Shown: one piece after another, positions 52,492 to 61,000 of the stretch
How the letters are laid out: each line of letters begins with the position of its first letter
Numbering within the stretch: the stretch's first letter is position 1
Origin: Ruminococcus_C callidus
GTDB lineage: Bacteria > Bacillota > Clostridia > Oscillospirales > Ruminococcaceae
NCBI RefSeq assembly: GCF_049562855.1
Contig: NZ_CP186925.1
Location: 682,001 to 746,000, forward strand
Reading direction: 5' to 3'
DNA length: 64,000 nucleotides
Position numbers and translations under genes: made by a program
Notes under the pieces: generated by a model
What the model was told of the DNA's origin: nothing
What the model saw: only the letters and a program-made list of their open reading frames with translations
Database searches by the model: none

Positions 52492-54012
52492 ATGAGGTTT
52501 TGGAAAAAAGTTCTTGCATCAGTGACCGTAGGCGTGCTTTGCGTGAGCGGTGTGGGGCTGTCTGGGGTGGAGAGTGTGCAAGAAAGCGTGGGAACAGTGT
52601 TATCGGCGAGTGCTTACGATGGCACATATGAAGGTTTGCATTATAATGTGACGGATACAGGAGAAATCGAAATCGCCAAATGCAATAAAGATGCTGCTAC
52701 AGTAGTGAATATTCCCACAGAAATCGATGGAAAGCCCGTGACGAGCATCGGAAAGCATGCTTTTTCCGGCTTCAGTCTGACGGAAATCACGATCCCGGAC
52801 AGCGTGGCGAGCATCGGAGAGTATGCTTTTTACGGCTGTACCAGTCTGACGGAAATCACGATTCCGGACAGCGTGACGAGTATTGGAGATTGTTCTTTTT
52901 GGGGCTGTACCAGTCTGACCGAAATCACGTTACCAGATAGTGTGACGTATATTGGATATAAAGCTTTTCTTGATACACCTTGGTTAAAGATAAAACAAGC
53001 AGAAAATCCATTGGTAATTGTTAATCATATTTTGATTGATGGAACAACTTGTACTGGCTCTGTCTCAATACCCAGTGGTGTGACGAGTATCGGAGTGTGG
53101 GCTTTTGACGGCTGTATCAGTCTGACTGAAATCACGATTCCGGACAGTGTGACGAGTATTGGATGGTATGCTTTTGACGAATGTATCAGTTTGACCAAAA
53201 TCACAATCCCGGACAGCGTGACGAGTATCGGAGGGCGTGCTTTTGACGGCTGTATCAGTCTGACTGAAATCACGATTCCGGACAGCGTGACAAGTATCGA
53301 GAGTACTTTTGAGGGTTGTACCAGTCTGACCGAAATCACGATCCCGAATAGCGTGACGAGTATTGGATATTATACTTTTTCTGACTGTACCAGACTGACC
53401 AAAATCACGATTCCGGACAGCGTGACGAGTATTGGAGGGTATGCTTTTAAAGGCTGTACCAGTCTGACGGAAATCACCATTCCAAATAGTGTGGTGGATA
53501 TTGGAGAAAGTGCTTTTGAAAATTGTACCAACTTAACAATTTATGGATATTTTGGTTCTGCAGCAGAAACTTCTGCAGCAGAAAATAAAATTTCTTTTGT
53601 ATCCATAGGTGGTGTTCAAACCACAGAACCTGTGGCAACTACAACAACTGAACTTGTTACAACAACAACTATATCAACGTCAAAAGCAACGAGTACTACG
53701 GCACGGACAGTTACACCTCCTTCAACTGCAATTAAACACCAAGCTACTGCAACTTCTGAAAATCAAACCACCACTTCTTCTACCTCATCTGAGTCTTTTT
53801 CGCCTATCTACGGCGACATCAACCTGGACGGGCAAGTGGACATCACAGACGTGATCCTGCTGAACCGGTATTGTTCCGGCACGGTGTCTTTGAATAAGAA
53901 TGCGGTAAAAAATGCTGACTGCGATGGAGATAAGGAGGTCAGCAGCAACGATGCGGTTGTTCTGCTGCAATTTCTGGTACATATTGTAAGCTTCTTGCCG
54001 CACAGTGCATAA
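52492..54012 (+). CDS. Secreted leucine-rich-repeat (BspA-like) protein with dockerin
   Basis: 506 aa. Signal peptide (about 1-40), then 11 LRR_5 repeats of 23 residues built on LTEITIPDSVTSIG and AFxGCTS (residues about 75-360). The fourth is replaced by a longer AENPLVIV...ILIDGT 'island', usual in BspA-type proteins. A Thr/Ser linker precedes a dockerin (about 438-503) with loops DINLDGQVDITD and DCDGDKEVSSND. The dockerin resembles that of GH48, so both may bind the same cohesin class. Likely a binding or adhesion subunit. ATG 52492 is favoured by GAGGAGG 9 nt upstream. AT-richer than neighbours. Confidence 0.9.
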   Translation: MRFWKKVLASVTVGVLCVSGVGLSGVESVQESVGTVLSASAYDGTYEGLHYNVTDTGEIEIAKCNKDAATVVNIPTEIDGKPVTSIGKHAFSGFSLTEITIPDSVASIGEYAFYGCTSLTEITIPDSVTSIGDCSFWGCTSLTEITLPDSVTYIGYKAFLDTPWLKIKQAENPLVIVNHILIDGTTCTGSVSIPSGVTSIGVWAFDGCISLTEITIPDSVTSIGWYAFDECISLTKITIPDSVTSIGGRAFDGCISLTEITIPDSVTSIESTFEGCTSLTEITIPNSVTSIGYYTFSDCTRLTKITIPDSVTSIGGYAFKGCTSLTEITIPNSVVDIGESAFENCTNLTIYGYFGSAAETSAAENKISFVSIGGVQTTEPVATTTTELVTTTTISTSKATSTTARTVTPPSTAIKHQATATSENQTTTSSTSSESFSPIYGDINLDGQVDITDVILLNRYCSGTVSLNKNAVKNADCDGDKEVSSNDAVVLLQFLVHIVSFLPHSA

Positions 54013-54021
54013 CACAATTGA

Positions 54022-54060
54022 GGCAATACCACACAAAGCCGCGTGATGGCTTTGCACAAC
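54022..54060 (+). repeat. Relic of MITE-B left end
   Basis: GGCAATACCACACAAAG and then GTGATGGCTTTGCACAAC match the first ~40 bp of MITE-B with a few changes. No right end follows. Confidence 0.6.
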
Positions 54061-54071
54061 ATGAATAAAAG

Positions 54072-54109
54072 AAAAACCGATTTTTGCGGAGGTGCAGAAA
54101 TCGGTTTTT
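54072..54109 (+). terminator. Terminator after the LRR-dockerin gene
   Basis: AAAAACCGATTTTTGC pairs with GCAGAAATCGGTTTTT around GGAGGT; U run present. Confidence 0.85.
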
Positions 54110-54126
54110 GGTTTTCAGATTCTCAA

Positions 54127-54160
54127 ACAATGCCGCACAAAGAGTGTCTGGTGGGATTGT
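54127..54160 (+). repeat. Second relic of MITE-B left end
   Basis: CAATGCCGCACAAAGAGTGT followed by CTGGTG matches the first ~28 bp of MITE-B. It lies just before the tex promoter. Confidence 0.55.
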
Positions 54161-54188
54161 CCTTGTAAGGACATGTGAAAATGATCAC

Positions 54189-54217
54189 TTGCAATTTTTC
54201 CAAAAGTTTGTTATACT
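54189..54217 (+). promoter_or_regulatory. Promoter of tex
   Basis: TTGCAA, 17 bp, TATACT. Its predicted start (about 54224) lies after an in-frame ATG at 54175, which therefore cannot be the tex start. Confidence 0.72.
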
Positions 54218-54261
54218 ATTATAACAGTCCGATTGAAATCACAGAAACGGAGGAACTCTAT

Positions 54262-56418
54262 TTGAATATTCCACAGAAACTGGCTGCCGAATTCCAACTG
54301 CGGCAGGAACAGATCGACAATACCATTGCCTTGCTGGACGACGGCAAGACGATCCCGTTTATTGCACGGTACCGGAAAGAGCGTACCGGTTCGCTGGACG
54401 ATCAGGTGCTTCGTGCCATTGACAACCGGCTGCAATATCTGCGGAAGCTGGAACAGCGGAAAGAAGAAATCTGCACGGCGATTGAAGCACAGGGCAAGCT
54501 GACACCGGAACTGGAAGAAAAGATCCGCGGTGCGGAAACACTGGTGGAAACCGAGGACTTGTACCTGCCCTATCGTCCCAAGCGGAAAACACGGGCATCT
54601 ATGGCGATTGTCCGCGGACTGGAACCGCTGGCACGAATCCTCATGGCACAGAATCCCCGGACGAATCCGGCTCAGGAGGCAGAAGCCTTTTTGCAGGAGG
54701 AAGTGCCGGACACCGAAGCGGCATTGCAGGGGGCAATGGACATTCTGGCGGAGGAAATGGCAAATGATGCCGACCTGCGAAAGCAGATGCGTCGGCTGGT
54801 GATGTCTGCCGGAACGATACAGTCCCGTGCCACAGAGGAAGATGCGGATACGCCGTACCAGAACTACTACGACTATGCAGAGCCGGTGAAACGCATTGTG
54901 GGGCACCGGATCCTTGCCATTGACCGCGGCGAACGGGAGGGTGCTCTGAAAGTGGCAGTTACGCTGCCGGAAGGACACGGGGCTTCGCTGCTGATTCAGA
55001 AGTTCGTGAAGAACCAGAGCCCCTGCGGCAAACTGGTGCAGACTGCCGCGGAAGATGCATTTCAGCGGCTGCTGTTTCCGGCGGTGGAACGGGAAACCCG
55101 CAAGGCTCTGACAGAGCAGGCGGCAACGGCGGCAATCGGCGTGTTCTCGTCCAATCTGCGGCAGCTGCTCATGGCGGCACCGCTGAAAAACCGCATCGTT
55201 CTGGGCGTAGACCCCGGCTATCGCACCGGCTGCAAGCTGGCAGTGGTGGACGAAACCGGCAAGGTACTGGACACCGGCGTGGCACATATCACCGTCAGCA
55301 AAGGGGCTTCGCTGGAACGGGAAAAGGACGTGATCCGAAAGATGCTGCGGAAGCACCACGTGACCGCGGTGGCAATCGGCAATGGCACGGCTTCCAGAGA
55401 GTCGGAAGCGGTCGTGGCGGAACTGCTGAAGGAACTGCCTTATTCCGCGGCGTACATGGTGGTTTCCGAGGCAGGGGCTTCGGTATATTCTGCGTCCAAG
55501 CTGGCGGCGGAGGAATTTCCGGAGTATGACGTTTCCCTCCGGAGTGCCGTTTCCATTGCCAGACGGTTACAGGATCCGCTGGCGGAACTGGTGAAGATCG
55601 ATCCGCAGGCGATCGGCGTGGGACAGTATCAGCATGACATGCCCAAGGCGGAACTGTCTGCCGCACTGGACGGCGTGGTGGAGGACTGCGTGAACCATGT
55701 GGGCGTAGACCTGAACACGGCTTCGTTCTCTCTGCTGTCCCACATTGCCGGCATCAACCAGACCATTGCCAAGAACATCGTGACATACCGGACGGAAAAC
55801 GGGGCGTTCACCGACCGGAAGCAGCTGAAAAAGGTGGCAAAACTGGGCCCGAAGGCATTCGAGCAGTGTGCCGGATTCCTGCGGGTGTCCGGAGCCAAGA
55901 ACCCGCTGGACAATACAGCAGTGCATCCGGAAAGCTACGGGGCAGCAGAGCAGATCTTGCAGGAGTGCGGTTTCCGGCTGGCAGACATTGCCGGACAGGA
56001 TCGCAGCGAGATCGGTGCCATTGCCAAGCAGCACGGCATTTCTGCCATTGCGAAAAAGGCAGGCGTAGGCGAACCCACTGTGCGGGACATTCTCAAGGAA
56101 CTGGAAAAGCCGGGGCGTGACCCCCGTGACGAACTGCCGCCGCCGCTGCTCCGGAGTGGGGACATCATGGAACTGAAAGACCTGAAACCGGGCATGGAAC
56201 TGGTGGGCACTGTGCGGAATGTCATTGACTTTGGCTGTTTCGTAGACGTGGGCGTTCATGAGGACGGACTGGTGCACATTTCCCAGATCTGTGACCGGTT
56301 CATCAAGCACCCACTGGAGGCTGTCAAGGTCGGCGAGGTGGTGAAAGTCTGGGTGCTGGACGTGGACTTGAAGCGGAAACGCATCGCCCTCACCATGAAG
56401 CCGCCGAAAAAGGGATAA
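54262..56418 (+). CDS. tex: Tex-family RNA-binding protein
   Basis: 718 aa. Modular nucleic-acid-binding protein: N-terminal helical Tex domain, YqgF-like RNase H fold (VLGVDPGYRTGCKLAVVDE), helix-hairpin-helix region (IAGINQTIAKNIVTYRTENG) and C-terminal S1 domain (LVGTVRNVIDFGCFVDVGVH). Acts in transcription and RNA handling. TTG 54262 is the start: GGAGG is 8 nt upstream and the promoter overlaps the alternative ATG codon at 54175. The GH5 gene starts 3 bp after its stop. Confidence 0.94.
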   Translation: MNIPQKLAAEFQLRQEQIDNTIALLDDGKTIPFIARYRKERTGSLDDQVLRAIDNRLQYLRKLEQRKEEICTAIEAQGKLTPELEEKIRGAETLVETEDLYLPYRPKRKTRASMAIVRGLEPLARILMAQNPRTNPAQEAEAFLQEEVPDTEAALQGAMDILAEEMANDADLRKQMRRLVMSAGTIQSRATEEDADTPYQNYYDYAEPVKRIVGHRILAIDRGEREGALKVAVTLPEGHGASLLIQKFVKNQSPCGKLVQTAAEDAFQRLLFPAVERETRKALTEQAATAAIGVFSSNLRQLLMAAPLKNRIVLGVDPGYRTGCKLAVVDETGKVLDTGVAHITVSKGASLEREKDVIRKMLRKHHVTAVAIGNGTASRESEAVVAELLKELPYSAAYMVVSEAGASVYSASKLAAEEFPEYDVSLRSAVSIARRLQDPLAELVKIDPQAIGVGQYQHDMPKAELSAALDGVVEDCVNHVGVDLNTASFSLLSHIAGINQTIAKNIVTYRTENGAFTDRKQLKKVAKLGPKAFEQCAGFLRVSGAKNPLDNTAVHPESYGAAEQILQECGFRLADIAGQDRSEIGAIAKQHGISAIAKKAGVGEPTVRDILKELEKPGRDPRDELPPPLLRSGDIMELKDLKPGMELVGTVRNVIDFGCFVDVGVHEDGLVHISQICDRFIKHPLEAVKVGEVVKVWVLDVDLKRKRIALTMKPPKKG

Positions 56419-56421
56419 GCG

Positions 56422-57642
56422 GTGTTACATGCGAAACGGAAAAAAGTCGTTTCTCTGCTGCTGGCAGGGGTGCTGGCGGTGTTGTCGTGCAGCTGCGGCA
56501 ATTCCTCTAAAGAGGAGAGCAGCAAGGAGGAAGCCGACAGCAACCCCCGCACTGAAATGCGGGACGACATGACTACCAGCCAGATCGTGGAAGAAATGGG
56601 GCTGGGCATCAATCTGGGCAACACACTGGAAGCCTGCGGCGACTGGATCGACAGCAGCGGCGGGGTAAACAGCTACGAAACTGCATGGGGCAGCCCGACA
56701 ATTACAGAGGATATGATTGCCGGCTACGCTGCCGCCGGTTTTGATTCGGTGCGGATTCCCGTGGCGTGGTCGAATCTCATGGCAGAGGACTACACCATTG
56801 CACCGGAACTGTTAGACCGTGTGGAAACGGTGGCACAGTATGTGCTGGACAACGGCATGTATGCGGTGGTGAATCTCCACTGGGACAACGGCTGGATCGC
56901 AGGATTTTCCACGGACTATGACACCTGTATGGAAAAATATACCCGTATCTGGGAGCAGGTGACAGAACGGTTTGCAGATTACGGTGACCACCTGATTCTG
57001 GAATCCATGAACGAAGAAGGCTGTTTTGATGATCTGTGGAACCGCTACAGCGGCTCTGATGACAGCAAGGCGGAGGCATACGGCATTGTCAACCGCATCA
57101 ACCAGCAGTTTGTGGATCTGGTACGCGATTCCAGGGGCAACAACCCCAGGCGGCATCTGCTGATCGCCGGTTATGCCACTGACGTAGACCTGACCTGTGA
57201 CGAAGCCTTTCAGATGCCGCAGGACGAAGCCGGACGATGTGCGGTTTCGGTACATTATTATACGCCGCCTACGTTCTGCATTCTGGAAGAAGATGCCGAC
57301 TGGGGAAAAGCCAAGACCATGTGGGGCTCACCCAGAGATCAGAGGATTCTGGAAAACGACATGGACAAGCTAAAAAGCCGGTTTCTGGATAACGGCGTGC
57401 CGGTGATCATCGGGGAGTACGGCTGTTTTACCAAGAACAAGACGGAAGAAACTGTCCGGACATTCCTCACCGCGGTGGCACAGGCGGCGTATACCAAAGG
57501 TATGTGTCCCATGCTGTGGGATGTTACCGGTGTGTTCTATGACCGGAACAACTGCCGTATGCTGGACAGTCAGCTGGAACAGGATTTGCAGGAGATCGCC
57601 GCCGCACCCCGTGACGGCGTTCACAATGTATCCGGAAATTGA
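56422..57642 (+). CDS. GH5 cellulase, predicted lipoprotein
   Basis: 406 aa. Endo-acting beta-glucanase family. Lipobox VLSC at about residues 17-20 suggests membrane anchoring after signal peptidase II, with a Ser/Glu-rich spacer. GH5 core: GLGINLGNTLEACG, VRIPVAWSNLM, acid/base Glu in ESMNEEG (about 196) and nucleophile Glu in IIGEYGCF (about 331). No dockerin or CBM, so it is probably not cellulosomal; it may trim oligosaccharides at the cell surface. Starts at GTG 56422, 3 bp after tex, so translation is likely coupled to tex. Confidence 0.9.
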   Translation: MLHAKRKKVVSLLLAGVLAVLSCSCGNSSKEESSKEEADSNPRTEMRDDMTTSQIVEEMGLGINLGNTLEACGDWIDSSGGVNSYETAWGSPTITEDMIAGYAAAGFDSVRIPVAWSNLMAEDYTIAPELLDRVETVAQYVLDNGMYAVVNLHWDNGWIAGFSTDYDTCMEKYTRIWEQVTERFADYGDHLILESMNEEGCFDDLWNRYSGSDDSKAEAYGIVNRINQQFVDLVRDSRGNNPRRHLLIAGYATDVDLTCDEAFQMPQDEAGRCAVSVHYYTPPTFCILEEDADWGKAKTMWGSPRDQRILENDMDKLKSRFLDNGVPVIIGEYGCFTKNKTEETVRTFLTAVAQAAYTKGMCPMLWDVTGVFYDRNNCRMLDSQLEQDLQEIAAAPRDGVHNVSGN

Positions 57643-58018
57643 CATTTGAAAAATGCAAAATTCACCGGCATGTCGTATCAAATTATCAAGTTGTTTTTCA
57701 CTGGCAATTCGAGATTTAGAAAAAATGCACAAAAACAAGGTGTGCTTTTATTGGTGCTGTATAAAAATATGTGGAAAATAAAAAAAATACTTGCAAAATA
57801 ACGATAAATATGCTATGCTGGTATATGGAGAAGTAGGGTGCAGGAAAGCACTGGGCGGATTTCAGAGGACAAATCGCACGGCTGTACAATTTGAAAGCGG
57901 AAAGGGGGACGTGAAAAACAGTGCGGCGGCATTCGTTTTTTTGAAATGCCAAAAGCTTCTCTGCACACAACTAAGCGGCAATACGCCGCATCAATTCAAG
58001 AAAGGAAGAATGATAATC
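57643..58018 (+). promoter_or_regulatory. Scaffoldin promoter and ~190-nt leader
   Basis: TTGCAA at 57791, 17 bp, TATGCT at 57814. The leader that follows has a small hairpin GTGC/GCAC (57839-57852) and a AAAGGAAG ribosome site at 58000. No gene or terminator is seen at 57643-57790, which is AT-rich. Confidence 0.7.
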
Positions 58019-61000
58019 ATGAAGATGAAAAAGTTTCTTTCATCTCTGACAGCTGGCGTAATGGCGGCAACGACCATTCTGACCAGTGCATTGGTGACCC
58101 CGATGATGTCCCTTGCTGCGACAGCGGCAGATGATGCACCGATTGCGTTTCTGCACATTCAGAGTAGCGATGGCAAATGGTCGCTGAACAACTATAAGGC
58201 AGGAACTGGAACTGATGTTACCATCGATAAGAGCGGCTCTTATGAAGTTTCTGTAAAAAGAGGTGACTGGGGTGATGCTCTGAGTTCCTACAATTTCTTC
58301 GACTTGTGCGTTCAGGATCCGGATCTTTACGACGGTAAATCTCTGTATAAGAAGATCACAATTGATTCTGTAAAGATCGGCGAAACGACTCATGAACTCA
58401 ATCAGGAGTATACGACATTTACTCCGTCTTCTGTACAGTCTGCATCTGATGAGTGGGATTTCACCTGCAACAAGCTGGCAATTGATTCCACTGGCTGGGC
58501 TATGCCGGCAGCAGGCGAAGTGATTTCAGTTAGCTTCACAGTAGAGCTGGCAAATGAAGTCACCACTACTACAACGACCAGTGAAACCACTGCGGAAACT
58601 ACCGCGGAAACCACGGTTGCTTCCAGTGAAACTACTGTTGCTTCCAGTGAAACCACTGCAACCTCTGCTGTCACTACAGCGACTACCGCAGAGGAAAAGG
58701 GCGTGAAAAAGATCACTGTCGGCAAGACCTACAGCGAACTGCTGAAGGATGCACAGAAGGCTGACCCGAAGGAAGGCATGATTGGCTGGAAGTGGGCTGA
58801 CTTTGGCATCACCAACAGCAATGTTGTCAAGAAGGTCGTTGTCAACGTTTCCTCTGATAAGGAAATCGGCACATACAACTATATGTTCGGTTCTTCTACA
58901 CAGAAAGCACCGGATTATTGGACACAGACCACACAGGAAAACAAAACTCTGGGCAAGTCCGGCGAATTCACCTGGGACATCACCAAGACTGTGGACGCAA
59001 CCATTCAGAAGGAATATGATGGTTCTCTGAAGTTTGGTGCCTGGGGCGACGGTACCTATGAGGATTTCACTGTAGATTCTGTTGTGATTTACACAGATGA
59101 TGCAACGATCACTACGACTGCTGCAACCACTGTGACCACACAGCCGACCACTACAGTTTCCGCAAAGTACACCAAGGAACTGACTCCGAAGGCAGAGGAA
59201 GACAAGGGTACTGACGGCAAGGCAAGCAACACCAAGGTTGAATTTGATCCCATGGGTGCATACAAGGCAATTGCTTACTACACCGTAAAGACAAATGACA
59301 AGAACACCAGCGGTGCGTTTGGCACATGGAACGACAGCCTGCCGGAAGGTGAAGAATGGCAGAGCACGGAATTCAAGGATCTGGCTGTACCGGCAAACAA
59401 GCAGGTCATCGTATCTTATGATATTCCGAAGACTGTTGGTGAAACTGTACAGTTCATGGTTTATTATCCGAAGTTCGGCGATGTAACCATCGACAAGATC
59501 GTACTGTGCTTCGACGAAGATCCGGATCAGACCACTACTTCCACAACTGTGACCACTGTAACAACTGAAACAGTTGCAACCACAGAAGAAAGCACCGTTT
59601 CTGCAACGACAGAAGAAACTACTGTTACTTCCAAGGAAACTACTAAGGAAACCACAGTTACAACTGTAGCTACCACAGCTGACACTACAGCAAAAACCAC
59701 TGCTTCTACTTCGACAGAAGCATCTGCTGAAACCAGCAAGGCTACAGAAACTTCTGCATCTGCTGCAACAACCACAGCAAAACAGACCACTGCTACAAAG
59801 GCAGACACCACTGTTGTAACCACTACCAAGTCCATCAGCACCACCACGACAGAAGCTCCGAAGGGCAAGGGCATCATCTTCAAGGTAGACGAAGCACAGG
59901 TCAAGACTGCAAGCAACTATGCAAAGATCCCGCTGTCCGTTCTGGTTGAAAACTATGTGGACGCACAGGGCTTCAACTTCGCTCTGGAAGTTCCGGAAGT
60001 TACTTCCAAGATCCTGACGATCTACAAGAATCCGAAGAACAAGAAGGACTATGGTTATAGGGACGTTTATGTCAGCGGCGACCTGGCTCCTTCTCCGCAG
60101 AACCTGAAGGGCTATGAGGCAAACGGTCAGGATATGAGCGTTGAGCCGTCCAAGCGTTGGATGTATTTCCAGTGGACTTCCAGTACCAGCACGATCACGA
60201 TCAGCGGTGACAAGGTGATCGACATCAACTGCACCATTGCAGAAAACGCAGTGGACATCGCAAAGGAATATGGTCTGGAACTGCAGACAGATGAAAACGG
60301 CGACAGCTACTATCTGTTCCCGGTAAACTTTGCAGAGTATCAGAAGGTAAACTGGGACTTTGAGGGTACACACGGCGACGGCTATCTGGCTCCGAACCGT
60401 CAGTACATCGACGAAAACGGCACAGATATTGCGACTACTGATGTAGTTTACTACAACGGCGGTATCCGCGTTTACACAGATGCACAGACTGAAACCACTA
60501 CAACTGACACGACTACCACAACCACTACCACAGAAGAAAAGGACATCAATCTGGACATTGACGAAGTATTCGTATATCCCAGTGAAAAGGATGCCACTTC
60601 TCTGAAGAACTACACTCTGGGCGTGAAGGTAACTGCCAAGGAAGGCGTAGACGCAACCAGCTATGGTATCAACTGCGTTGTCAACCTGCCGGAGGCAACT
60701 GCAAAGCTGTACACCATTCCGTCCAAGCTGCTGAAAAAAAGAGCATTTGTTGTCAACGACTTCGGCAGCGGTATTCCGAATGCAAATGATTTCATTGCAT
60801 ACAAGGACGGCACTTCTACCATTACTGACGGCAGCGACCGCTGGATCCGTTTCATTGGTGCACGTTCTGCCGAAGGTGCAACTGACCCGACAAAGATGAA
60901 TCAGGTATTCCGCATGATCTTCAATGTGCCGGATAAGGATACTGTACAGGCACTGGCTGACGAATATGGTCTGACACTTCAGACTGGTGAATACGATGGC

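Noticed and set aside
52750..53530. Direct repeats of about 69 bp that could suggest a CRISPR or tandem-repeat array
   Set aside because: The repeats are in frame and encode 23-residue LRR units inside one protein; spacers and unit lengths do not fit CRISPR.
57976..57998. GGCAATACGCCGC before the scaffoldin as a MITE-B relic
   Set aside because: Similarity ends after about eight bases and no flanking block matches.
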